The notes below the pieces were generated by a model that searched no databases, was not told the DNA's origin, and saw only the letters and a program-made list of their open reading frames with translations. Below, piece after piece: positions 25,837 through 34,082 of a DNA stretch of 64,000 nt; within the stretch, counting starts at the first letter, position 1, and the number at the start of each line of letters is the position of its first letter. A program made the position numbers and the translations under genes. Source of the DNA: Rudanella sp031411995 (GTDB lineage Bacteria > Bacteroidota > Bacteroidia > Cytophagales > Spirosomataceae); NCBI GenBank assembly GCA_031411995.1, contig JANOCD010000052.1, forward strand, positions 124,001-188,000, given 5' to 3'.

Positions 25837-27220
25837 GGCCACCTTGCTGGTTGGCGCGACGCTAACCATTCTGGCTTGCCAGGAACCCAGTGAAATTGGA
25901 TTAGCGCCCACTACTCCCGTGGGCGTTTTCTTGAGCGACACCTTCACCATCCGCCGTTCAACTATTCTGCTCGACTCAGTGCGCAGTAACGGGTTGAGTG
26001 GGTTGCTGGTGGGCAGTTATAGTGACCCAATATTTGGCAAGGGAAAGGCTACTTCCTATGTTCGGTTTGCTCTAAATACAGCATTTACGGTCGCTGATAA
26101 TAGCGGAAATGTAATCGCTGCCAATAAAATCGTTTACGATTCGACGAAGTTGCTGATGGGGTACGATTCCTACTTCTTTGGTGATACGCTGGTGCGACAG
26201 GAGTGGGGCATTCACCGGCTTACTGAAGACTTAGGCACGGGAAACTACGACATTCGGAACACAGCAGCTTATGAAGCTCAACCTATTGCCCGATTTACGG
26301 TGAACCCACGTCCATTCAGCATAAATGGTGATAGTACACGATTGCTGTTTAAGTTGCCGGATGCTATTGGACAGGATTTAATCAAACTGGCCAATACAGA
26401 CGAGTCAAAAGATCAAACGAAGTTCCTTGCTCTCAATAAAAAAGGCTTCGCTATTGTTTCAACTACCTCTGATAAAGCTGCTTTATTACAAGTTGTTACC
26501 GGATCAAACGTAGCAGTCTATTATCACGTTGAAGGTGAAACAGCAGCGCGAACCCAATTATTTACATTTACCGGTCCGCGTCTTACCAATCTCGCTGTGA
26601 ATCGTGCGGGTACGCCCTTAGCTAACTTGAAAGCTGGCCAGGCTCTACCTGCTTCGGCAACTAATGGACGTTCTTATGTGCAACCATTTACGGGCGTAAC
26701 TACTAAAATCGAGTTTCCGAGTCTGCTCTCTCTGGAGCAAAACCGGCGAGTGGCCATTAACCGGGCTGATTTAGTTATTACGCCAATGTTGCCTGATGGT
26801 GCTGTGCTGTCAAGTTTTAGCATTGTTCCCTATCTTACTCTGGCCGAAGCCAACGGATTTCAGCTAGCCCGCACTACACCCAATGGTCTTGCGCAACTGC
26901 TGCCGATATTTCCGGGATCAGCCGTAAATCGCAGCGAATCTTCATTCTTTAGCCCCCAGGTAGCTGTCTACAATTCGCGGTCAAAGAATTATACATTCAA
27001 TATGACGGGGTATATCCAGTCGATGATGGCAGGGACAACGCCTAATAATGGTTTGATTTTATTAACCCCAGGAAGCCCTGATGTTGCTCCGGTTAATTCC
27101 AGTACCGGAGTGTTATTGCCAGCTCAACAGCAGGTTTATTTGAATGACCGGGTGCAGCGGATGATTCTGGATGGTAATGCCAGTGTGAAACTGGTGTTGT
27201 TCTTTACGTCGTCTAACTAA
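25829..27220 (+). CDS. DUF4270-family lipoprotein
   Basis: A lipoprotein of 463 residues if it starts at the TTG at 25829. That start gives a compact signal peptide (MAKATLLVGATLTILAC) and overlaps the preceding stop by 8 bp. An ATG at 25748 would add 27 residues and overlap the neighbour by 89 bp, which is less likely. The mature protein is beta-rich, with DUF4270 features: DTFTIRRSTILLDSVRSN, GLLVGSYSDPIFGKGKA, PLANLKAGQ and RVAINRADLVI. The function is unknown; the family is restricted to Bacteroidota and is thought to sit at the outer membrane. Codon use is like its neighbours. Confidence 0.85.
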   Translation: MAKATLLVGATLTILACQEPSEIGLAPTTPVGVFLSDTFTIRRSTILLDSVRSNGLSGLLVGSYSDPIFGKGKATSYVRFALNTAFTVADNSGNVIAANKIVYDSTKLLMGYDSYFFGDTLVRQEWGIHRLTEDLGTGNYDIRNTAAYEAQPIARFTVNPRPFSINGDSTRLLFKLPDAIGQDLIKLANTDESKDQTKFLALNKKGFAIVSTTSDKAALLQVVTGSNVAVYYHVEGETAARTQLFTFTGPRLTNLAVNRAGTPLANLKAGQALPASATNGRSYVQPFTGVTTKIEFPSLLSLEQNRRVAINRADLVITPMLPDGAVLSSFSIVPYLTLAEANGFQLARTTPNGLAQLLPIFPGSAVNRSESSFFSPQVAVYNSRSKNYTFNMTGYIQSMMAGTTPNNGLILLTPGSPDVAPVNSSTGVLLPAQQQVYLNDRVQRMILDGNASVKLVLFFTSSN

Positions 27221-27232
27221 CGTTATACGCCT

Positions 27233-27276
27233 TATCTTTGCCCCGACCTGTATTACAAACGGGTCGGGGCTTTTTT
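27233..27276 (+). terminator. Terminator of the DUF4270 gene overlapping a glmS promoter box
   Basis: A 9-bp stem (27240-27248 with 27262-27270; GCCCCGACC) followed by six T ends the upstream operon. TATCTTTG at 27233-27240 is a perfect -7 box that runs straight into the stem, so an mRNA started there would begin with this hairpin 12 nt before the glmS ATG. No TTG is found at the -33 distance. Confidence 0.75.
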
Positions 27277-27288
27277 GTATAAAAACTT

Positions 27289-29142
27289 ATGTGTGGAATT
27301 GTGGCATACGTGGGGCATCGCGAAGCGGCTCCTCTGGTCCTGAAGGGCCTGAAACGACTGGAATATCGCGGCTACGACAGCGCGGGTATCGCCCTGCTGA
27401 ACGGACATGGCCTGAAGGTGTATAAGAAAAAAGGCAAAGTAACTGATCTCGAAGGCGAACTGGGCGGCAAAGATCTCCACGCAACTATCGGGATGGGCCA
27501 CACCCGCTGGGCCACCCACGGCGAACCCAACGATGCCAACGCCCACCCGCACTACTCGTTTCACCGGGGGCTGGCCATTATTCACAATGGCATTATCGAG
27601 AACTACGCGGCTATCAAAAAGAGTCTGATTGCCAAGGGTCATACGTTTCGGTCGGAGACGGACACGGAAGTGCTGATCCAGTTTATCGAAGATATCCAGG
27701 AGAATGCCGGGCCAAATTCTGAGGGGGTATCGTTGGAAGAGGCTGTGCGGCTGGCGTTGCAGGAAGTGGTGGGCGCCTATGCCATTGTGGTGATGAGCAA
27801 AGACGAACCAACTCAACTGATTGCCGCCCGCAAAGGCAGTCCGCTGGTGATTGGGGTAGCGGAGAACGAGTTCTTTTTTGCCTCCGATGCCTCGCCCATT
27901 ATCGAATACACCAAAGACGTTGTCTATCTGAACGACTACGAAGTTGCCGTGGTCCGCGAGGGTGAACTGAAGATTGTCACGCTCGAAAACGCCGAGAAAA
28001 CGCCTTACGTGCAGAAGGTAGAAATGGAACTCGAAGCCATTGAAAAGGGCGGCTACGACCATTTTATGCTCAAGGAGATTTTTGAGCAACCCCGCTCCAT
28101 TGCCGACTCCATGCGGGGCCGCGTGAACGCTGACGAGGGGATTCTGCAACTCGGTGGCCTCCGCGACTATATGGACAAACTGGCCAAATCAAAGCGGATT
28201 GTCATTATTGGCTGCGGCACCTCCTGGCACGCGGGTTTGGTGGCCGAATATATTTTTGAGGAACTGGCCCGGATTCCGGTCGAGGTGGAATATGCCTCGG
28301 AGTTTCGGTATCGGAACCCGATCATTAAGGAGGGCGACATTGTGATTGCCATCTCGCAATCGGGCGAAACGGCCGATACGCTGGCCGCTATCGAACTGGC
28401 CAAATCGAAAGGGGCGACGATTTTTGGCGTGTGCAATGTGGTTGGTTCGTCCATTGCCCGGGCCACCCATGCAGGGGCATATACCCACGCTGGGCCGGAA
28501 ATTGGCGTGGCCAGTACCAAAGCATTCACGGCGCAGGTAACGGTGCTAACGATTATGGCCCTGGCCGCTGCCCAGCGTAGAGGCACTATTTCAGACTCCT
28601 TGTTCCGGCAGTTGCTGGTCGAACTCGAAAGCATTCCGGCCAAAGTGGAGCGCGTGTTGCAAGCCGCCGACAAGGTGAAAGAGATTGCCCGGATTTTTAC
28701 CTATGCCCGTAATTTTATCTATCTGGGCCGGGGTCTCAACTTCCCCGTTGCCTTGGAAGGTGCGCTTAAGCTAAAGGAAATCAGTTATATACATGCCGAG
28801 GGCTATCCAGCCGCCGAGATGAAGCACGGCCCCATTGCCCTCATCGACGAAGATATGCCGGTGGTGGTGATTGCTACCAAAGACAGCTCCTACGAAAAGG
28901 TTGTCTCGAACATTCAGGAAGTGAAAGCCCGCAAAGGCCGCGTGATTGCCATTGTCACCGAGGGCGACACCAACCTGCCCGGCATGGTCGATTTTGTGAT
29001 CGAGATTCCGAAAGTTCACGAAATTCTGATGCCGTTGGTGTCGGTGATTCCGTTGCAGTTGCTGTCCTACGACGTGGCCGTGATGCGGGGCTGCAACGTG
29101 GACCAACCCCGGAACCTGGCCAAGTCGGTGACGGTGGAATAG
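27289..29142 (+). CDS. glmS: Glutamine--fructose-6-phosphate aminotransferase
   Basis: A 617-residue enzyme making glucosamine-6-phosphate, the first step to cell-wall amino sugars. The N-terminal class II amidotransferase domain begins MCGIVAYVGHREAAPLVL, with Cys2 as nucleophile, and continues with GHTRWATHGEPNDANAHPH. Two SIS domains follow (IIGCGTSWHAGLVAEY, AISQSGETADTLAAI, IGVASTKAFTAQV). The C-terminal end DQPRNLAKSVTVE is the highly conserved tail. Length and order are normal. It has its own promoter box within the terminator of the gene before it, and the Uma2 gene follows 43 bp downstream. Confidence 0.98.
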   Translation: MCGIVAYVGHREAAPLVLKGLKRLEYRGYDSAGIALLNGHGLKVYKKKGKVTDLEGELGGKDLHATIGMGHTRWATHGEPNDANAHPHYSFHRGLAIIHNGIIENYAAIKKSLIAKGHTFRSETDTEVLIQFIEDIQENAGPNSEGVSLEEAVRLALQEVVGAYAIVVMSKDEPTQLIAARKGSPLVIGVAENEFFFASDASPIIEYTKDVVYLNDYEVAVVREGELKIVTLENAEKTPYVQKVEMELEAIEKGGYDHFMLKEIFEQPRSIADSMRGRVNADEGILQLGGLRDYMDKLAKSKRIVIIGCGTSWHAGLVAEYIFEELARIPVEVEYASEFRYRNPIIKEGDIVIAISQSGETADTLAAIELAKSKGATIFGVCNVVGSSIARATHAGAYTHAGPEIGVASTKAFTAQVTVLTIMALAAAQRRGTISDSLFRQLLVELESIPAKVERVLQAADKVKEIARIFTYARNFIYLGRGLNFPVALEGALKLKEISYIHAEGYPAAEMKHGPIALIDEDMPVVVIATKDSSYEKVVSNIQEVKARKGRVIAIVTEGDTNLPGMVDFVIEIPKVHEILMPLVSVIPLQLLSYDVAVMRGCNVDQPRNLAKSVTVE

Positions 29143-29185
29143 AATTTGTAAATTGCCTTTCCGGTTGATCTAACTGACAAAGCTG

Positions 29186-29749
29186 ATGCAAACAATCACG
29201 AAGCCACTAACCTATGAAGAGTTCCAGGCGATGGAGTTTTCGGAGGAGGACGAGAAGGCATACATTTTTGAATTAATAGACGGCGGAATAGTGGACAAGA
29301 ATCACCCCACCGCAAAGCATCAGAGAGTGCTTATTAAATTGACGGTACAATTCGAAACGCTTATAGAAAATAACAAGCTGGGCAAAGTATATATTGCCCC
29401 TTTTGGTGTGGTGCCAGAAATAGGCACGGATGTGCAACCCGATCTGTTCGTTGTGCTGGATGCAAACCTGCCAAACCTACGTGATGACGGTTTTTTTGGC
29501 GTTCCTGACCTGATTGTTGAAATCATATCGCCATCGTCGCTCAAATCTGACCGCAATACCAAATTCAAACTCTACGAACGCACGGGTGTGAACGAGTATT
29601 GGATTGTCGATACCAAAAATCAAAGCATCGAAGTATATGGCCGTCAGGGCAGTGGCTATGACCTAATTTCGTTTGCCGTGGAAAAAGGCGCAGTGGAGTC
29701 GAGCGTGTTGACAGGCTTGAGCGTTGAGGTTGCGGAGGTGTTTGGATAA
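29186..29749 (+). CDS. Uma2-family (DUF820) putative restriction-fold endonuclease
   Basis: A 187-residue protein of the PD-(D/E)xK Uma2 family, common in Cyanobacteria and Bacteroidota. LTYEEFQAME, FELIDGGIVDKN, VQPDLFVVL, VPDLIVEIISPSS and KFKLYERTGVNEYWIVDT are the family motifs. The putative catalytic residues are the Asp in QPDL, the Glu in VEII and the Lys in KFKLYE. The biological role of the family is unsettled. The gene is convergent with pepT, only 7 bp apart, and has no restriction or toxin neighbours. Codon use is slightly more AT-rich than in the flanking genes. Confidence 0.9.
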   Translation: MQTITKPLTYEEFQAMEFSEEDEKAYIFELIDGGIVDKNHPTAKHQRVLIKLTVQFETLIENNKLGKVYIAPFGVVPEIGTDVQPDLFVVLDANLPNLRDDGFFGVPDLIVEIISPSSLKSDRNTKFKLYERTGVNEYWIVDTKNQSIEVYGRQGSGYDLISFAVEKGAVESSVLTGLSVEVAEVFG

Positions 29750-29756
29750 GTTGCTT

Positions 29757-31016
29757 TTACTGATTGTTTGGGGTTCGTTCCTCCCAAACACGCGCCACTT
29801 GCACAATAACTTCGGCGGCTTTTTCCATGTCCTGCACCGATACCCATTCCTGCTGGGAGTGAAACGCATGTTCACCGGCAAAAATATTGGGACAGGGCAA
29901 TCCCATAAACGACAGGCGTGAGCCATCGGTGCCACCCCGAATACTTCGGCGTTCGGGGGTGAGGCCCGCCCGGCGAATGGCTTCCAGCGCGTTTTCGACA
30001 ACGGCAGGGTGATGATTGAGCACCTCTTTCATATTTCGGTATTGCTCCGTCACTGTGAGTGATCCCGACGAATTGGGGTAGTGTTTCAGCACGTCGGTCA
30101 GCAGGGTTTGCAGATATTGTTCTTTCTCGTGCAAACCCGCCACGGTGAAGTCGCGAATAATGAAATCGAGGGTGACCCGGTCTTGGTTTCCGCTCAGATG
30201 ACCGGGGTGAATGAAGCCTTCCTTTCCCTCGGTTGTTTCGGGCGAAAGGGTGTCTTTGGGGAGAGCAGCCAGCAGGTCGGCGGCAATTTTGAGCGCGTTT
30301 TCCAGCTTCCCTTTCCCAAAACCGGGGTGCGTACTAACTCCCTGAATCGTGATTCGGACGGCATCTGCCGAGAAGGTTTCATCCTCCAGTGTTCCCCGCG
30401 CTTCTCCGTCGATAGTATATCCGAAATCGGCTCCCAGTTTCTGAATATTCACTTTTTCGGTGCCTCGCCCCACTTCTTCGTCGGGCGTGAACAGCAACCG
30501 AATGGTGCCATGAGGGATCTCCGGGTGGGATACCAAATATTGGGCCGCCGTCATAATGGCGGCTAGACCTGCTTTGTTGTCGGCTCCCAACAGGGTGGTC
30601 CCGCTGGCTGTGATGATATCGTTGCCGATCTGCCCGGCCAAATCGGGGTGGTCGGCGAACCGAATCACCTGGAAACTGTCGGTATCGGTCAGGCGGTCGG
30701 GCAAAATGAGGTCGCGGCCATCATAGTTTTGGTGAATAATGGGCTTCACGCCGGCCCCCGTCACATCGGGGGATGTGTCGACGTGCGAACAGAAGCAGAT
30801 AACCGGAATGCCGGGTTTGACCGACGTGGCCGGAATAGTGGCATAGACGTAGCCCCATTCGTCGAGTTCGGCATCGGCGATGCCCATGTCGTGGAGTTCG
30901 GCAAGCAGCACCCGGCTTAAGTCTTTTTGCTTTTCGGTGCTGGGGTTCGTGGGCGATTGTGGGTCCGATTGCGTATCAATCTGAACGTAGCGGATGAAGC
31001 GGTCGAGAAGGGTCAT
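29757..31016 (-). CDS. pepT: Peptidase T (tripeptide aminopeptidase, M20B)
   Basis: A 419-residue dizinc tripeptidase releasing N-terminal residues from tripeptides in the cytosol. The metal ligands are visible in CFCSHVDTSPD (His), GADNKAGLAAI (bridging Asp), FTPDEEVGRGTEK (catalytic Glu and ligand Glu), YTIDGEARGTLEDE and GEHAFHSQQEWV (final His). DGRDLILPDRLTDTDSF and RGGTDGSRLSFMGLPCPNIF are further PepT-specific segments. Length is normal. The MazG-like gene lies upstream on the same strand, 47 bp away. Confidence 0.96.
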   Translation of the reverse strand: MTLLDRFIRYVQIDTQSDPQSPTNPSTEKQKDLSRVLLAELHDMGIADAELDEWGYVYATIPATSVKPGIPVICFCSHVDTSPDVTGAGVKPIIHQNYDGRDLILPDRLTDTDSFQVIRFADHPDLAGQIGNDIITASGTTLLGADNKAGLAAIMTAAQYLVSHPEIPHGTIRLLFTPDEEVGRGTEKVNIQKLGADFGYTIDGEARGTLEDETFSADAVRITIQGVSTHPGFGKGKLENALKIAADLLAALPKDTLSPETTEGKEGFIHPGHLSGNQDRVTLDFIIRDFTVAGLHEKEQYLQTLLTDVLKHYPNSSGSLTVTEQYRNMKEVLNHHPAVVENALEAIRRAGLTPERRSIRGGTDGSRLSFMGLPCPNIFAGEHAFHSQQEWVSVQDMEKAAEVIVQVARVWEERTPNNQ

Positions 31017-31063
31017 TTCTGTTGTGTTGTTAGCGATTATTCACTTCGCGTCAGTGGTGGTCA

Positions 31064-31537
31064 TCACTGGCCATTAGCAATTATTTCGGTCAGGTTCGCG
31101 GGGGAGTAGTTGATGTTTTTGAGGGTTTTGCGGTCCGCATTGCGGAATACCAGATACCGCCCGTCCGACTCTTCATAGTGGCAGGGTGTGCCCTTGTCCT
31201 GGTAGAGAGATACAGTTTCCTCAGCTTCCTGAATAGTCAGGCAGGCTTTGCTCATGTTGGAACGTTGCACTTCGTCGAATAATGCCTTGAACTGGTTACC
31301 CAAACCGAACTCCAGTACCGCCCCCGCCAATACGTATTGCAGGTCGCAGAGGGCATCGGCCACGGCTACCAGATCGCCCTCGGCAATGGCCTCCCGGAAT
31401 TCGTCCAGTTCTTCGGCCAGGAGGGAAACGCGCAACTGGCACCGGCTTTCGGAGGGAATTTGGGGGGTATCCAGCACGGGTGCGTGAAACGTATGGTGGA
31501 ACTCGGCCACAGCATTCAGAGAGTCGGGGGATTGCAT
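31064..31537 (-). CDS. MazG/HisE-like NTP pyrophosphohydrolase-fold protein
   Basis: A 157-residue all-alpha NTP-PPase. The metal-binding helices show LLAEELDEFREAI (ExxE-type) and ADALCDLQYVLAGAVLEFG (DxxxD-type), the arrangement of the phosphoribosyl-ATP pyrophosphohydrolase-like group found in phages and Bacteroidota. The C-terminus (HYEESDGRYLVFRNADRKTL) is a short specific extension. It probably hydrolyses a non-canonical or damaged nucleotide; the substrate cannot be told. The start ATG at 31535-31537 is the only reasonable one. The stop lies at the edge of a repetitive GTGAT/CACTG stretch. pepT follows on the same strand. Confidence 0.85.
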   Translation of the reverse strand: MQSPDSLNAVAEFHHTFHAPVLDTPQIPSESRCQLRVSLLAEELDEFREAIAEGDLVAVADALCDLQYVLAGAVLEFGLGNQFKALFDEVQRSNMSKACLTIQEAEETVSLYQDKGTPCHYEESDGRYLVFRNADRKTLKNINYSPANLTEIIANGQ

Positions 31538-31671
31538 ACGGAAATTGTCAAGTTGACTTTATCTGCAATATTAAGCCCTGAATGGCAAATCAGCCATACC
31601 AATAGTTTGCAAATCATGATGAAACAAATCAACTATATTTATCGTTGTTCTCCCATAAACCCCGTTTTATT

Positions 31672-33063
31672 ATGCGCTCTTACTTATTGTTACTGCTGAT
31701 TTTCACCGGGTTATGCCCCAATAGCTTTTCCCAGACCAAGGTAATCGACATTGCGGATACAACCCGTTATGGGTTGAGGGTTAGTGAGTTATATAAAACT
31801 TACCCCGAAATCAGGCAACTATTTTCGAAGCAACCCAAAGAGGGACAGGCACTGACAGTTCAGTCGCTGAAGCAGTTTCAGGCCTTTCAAAAGCAGCATG
31901 ATCTCAGTGGATTCAAAGTAGGCTTTCAACTAACGGAGTTTTTTGAGCCAACGGGTGAGGCTACTTATGCCCTGGTCGAGTGGTTTGGGGTCACACCTGA
32001 CTCGACAAAACAGGCCGTGTTCAGCCTGTTGGCCGATTATTACCGCACCAAACGACTGAATGTTACGGCCAACATCCGGTTCAGAACATCGGTTATCTAT
32101 GCCGGTAAGTTTATCGAAAAGCGAACAGTCCGTTCGAAACCCGGCTCCATCAGCACCCTCGAAGCGGCTCAGAAAACAACCCGCCCCGATACAGTAAAGA
32201 TTCTGTATTTCAATCAATTAGATTTGAAATCAGTCCCCGAAATTGTCTATCGGTTCCCCAATTTGACCGAACTCGATTTATCTAAAAATAACCTCAAAAC
32301 GTTGCCTGCCCGCCTAACGAAAGACTTGCCAAAACTCGAAAGGCTTAGTTTTTTGTATAATGCTCTGACTAACGACAGCGTACTTTTTGTGCCGAACAAA
32401 CATCTCAAAGCCTTGAACATTCAGGGAAATCAACTGACACGATTACCGGTGAGCGTCCGCCAAAATCGTCGACTCGAAAGCCTGTGGCTGGGCAATAATC
32501 ACCTGAAAACGGCTGATTTTCGGGGTCTGCGCCGACTGACCGACCTGAATATTTACAATGCTGAACTAACGGCCTGCCCACTGACGGTGGCAAAACTTCG
32601 GCGGCTGAAAGTGCTCGATTTATACTACAACAACCTAACCGAATTGCCCGCCCGCCTGAGTCGGCTTCGGCGGCTGGAGCAGTTGGCTGTATCGCACAAC
32701 AAACTGAAGCAATTGCCGGAACAGCTCTCAAAGCTTCGGCGGCTACAGGTTTTGTATGCGCATCACAACGAAATCGGCACGTTGCCCGCCCGCTTCGAGC
32801 GGTTCCGCAGCCTGCGCCTGCTCGACCTCGGTTACAACTTTTTCAGCACCACGCCCCCTGTGCTCGACCGGCTTTATACCCTTGAGGAACTCGATTTGAA
32901 CAATAACAACCTACAGGAACTATCGCCGGGTTTGCTGAATCTGAGCAACCTCAAAAAACTCTACCTCCGCAACAACCCAATCACCACTGGTCAGGGCCGA
33001 ATGGGGTCATTCACGCAAACGATTCAGCAAATGGAAGCCCGTAAAACAGAAGTGTTCCATTAA
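31672..33063 (+). CDS. Exported leucine-rich-repeat protein
   Basis: A 463-residue protein. The start at 31672 yields a good signal peptide (MRSYLLLLLIFTGLCPNSFS); nine more codons upstream are open but not needed. A unique domain of about 170 residues (GFKVGFQLTEFFEPTGEATY) precedes about eleven leucine-rich repeats of 22-23 residues with the LPxxL motif, for example LTELDLSKNNLKTLP, LKVLDLYYNNLTELP and LEELDLNNNNLQEL. Some units have an unusual Arg-Arg pair (LRRLKVLDL, LRRLEQLAV). The repeats suggest protein binding at the cell surface or in the periplasm; the partner is unknown. It is divergent from the MazG-like gene. Confidence 0.88.
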   Translation: MRSYLLLLLIFTGLCPNSFSQTKVIDIADTTRYGLRVSELYKTYPEIRQLFSKQPKEGQALTVQSLKQFQAFQKQHDLSGFKVGFQLTEFFEPTGEATYALVEWFGVTPDSTKQAVFSLLADYYRTKRLNVTANIRFRTSVIYAGKFIEKRTVRSKPGSISTLEAAQKTTRPDTVKILYFNQLDLKSVPEIVYRFPNLTELDLSKNNLKTLPARLTKDLPKLERLSFLYNALTNDSVLFVPNKHLKALNIQGNQLTRLPVSVRQNRRLESLWLGNNHLKTADFRGLRRLTDLNIYNAELTACPLTVAKLRRLKVLDLYYNNLTELPARLSRLRRLEQLAVSHNKLKQLPEQLSKLRRLQVLYAHHNEIGTLPARFERFRSLRLLDLGYNFFSTTPPVLDRLYTLEELDLNNNNLQELSPGLLNLSNLKKLYLRNNPITTGQGRMGSFTQTIQQMEARKTEVFH

Positions 33064-33122
33064 GAATAGCGACAAATTCTGTTTTATGCCTGTACTTTGC
33101 AAAAATCTAATAGACTCCAACC

Positions 33123-34025
33123 ATGCAAATCGGATTCGTTGGCCTCGGTAAAATGGGCTATAATCTTGTTGTAAACCTGCTCCGTCACAAACACGAAGTC
33201 GTTGGTTACGACATCAACCCCGAATTAGTTGACCTCATCAAAGGCGAAGGTGCCGGGGGCGTTGGCTCCTACGAAGAGTTGTTTAAAACCCTGCCAAATC
33301 CTCGCGTCATCTGGCTCATGATTCCGGCGGGGCCGCTGATCGACAAGGTGTTAGACCAACTGCTGGCCGCTGGTCTATCGTCGGGCGACATTGTGATCGA
33401 CGGGGGCAACTCGCATTTTCAGGATACGCTTCGGCGGTATGAGATGCTCAAAACCAAAGGCGTTCATTATGTCGATTGCGGCACAAGCGGGGGCATCAGC
33501 GGTGCCCTCAACGGAGCCTGCACCATGGTGGGTGGCGATGTTGATGTGATCGCTAAATTAGACGATGTTTTTCAAGAGATTTCGGTAGAGAACGGCTACA
33601 TTCATGTTGGGCCAACGGGCAGCGGACACTTTACCAAAATGGTGCATAATGGCATCGAATATGGCATGATGCAATCCATTGCCGAAGGTTTCGAAGTGTT
33701 GGAGAAAGGCCCGTTCCCAATTAATTTTGAGGCTGTTGCCAAAAACTGGAATAATGGTTCGGTGATTCGTGGCTGGTTGATGGAACTGACCGAGAACGCT
33801 TTCAAGAAAGATGCAAAACTCGAGGGTATTAAAGGCCGGATGTTCTCATCGGGCGAAGGCAAATGGACGCTCGAAACAGCCATGAACCTCGGCGTACCAA
33901 CGCCCGTGATTGCCCTCTCGCTGATGATGCGCTACCGCTCGTTGCAGGATGATACCTTCACCGGAAAAGTGGTGGCCGCCCTCCGCAACGAGTTCGGTGG
34001 CCACGCAGTGGTGAAAGCGGACTAA
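33123..34025 (+). CDS. Short-type 6-phosphogluconate dehydrogenase (decarboxylating)
   Basis: A 300-residue enzyme of the short 6PGDH class. The Rossmann motif is GFVGLGKMGYNLV. The substrate motif is VIDGGNSHFQDTLRR, and GTSGGISGALNGACTMVGGD with TKMVHNGIEYGMMQ carry the catalytic Lys and Asn. It converts 6-phosphogluconate to ribulose-5-phosphate. The short class usually uses NAD, and Asp in GYDINPEL after the second strand supports that preference. A TACTTTGC sequence 24 bp upstream resembles a -7 box. The gene ends 2 bp before a perfect 22-bp palindrome, which it shares with the convergent GMC gene. Confidence 0.93.
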   Translation: MQIGFVGLGKMGYNLVVNLLRHKHEVVGYDINPELVDLIKGEGAGGVGSYEELFKTLPNPRVIWLMIPAGPLIDKVLDQLLAAGLSSGDIVIDGGNSHFQDTLRRYEMLKTKGVHYVDCGTSGGISGALNGACTMVGGDVDVIAKLDDVFQEISVENGYIHVGPTGSGHFTKMVHNGIEYGMMQSIAEGFEVLEKGPFPINFEAVAKNWNNGSVIRGWLMELTENAFKKDAKLEGIKGRMFSSGEGKWTLETAMNLGVPTPVIALSLMMRYRSLQDDTFTGKVVAALRNEFGGHAVVKAD

Positions 34026-34027
34026 AT

Positions 34028-34082
34028 GGTGAATGCGTAATGCGTAATGATGCGTTAGCCCATTACGCATTACGCATTCACC
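34028..34082. repeat. Perfect 22-bp palindrome of GCGTAAT words between convergent genes
   Basis: The arms at 34028-34049 and 34061-34082 are exact inverted copies with an 11-base loop. Each arm is a run of the word GCGTAATG and its variants. It fills the whole gap between the 6PGDH stop and the GMC oxidoreductase stop. It probably works as a bidirectional 3' hairpin, though no T run follows. Confidence 0.85.

Noticed and set aside
27253..28149. 298-codon open frame antisense to glmS
   Set aside because: It lies wholly within the well-supported glmS gene; the His/Asn-rich translation shows no domain and the length follows from GC-biased codons on the other strand.
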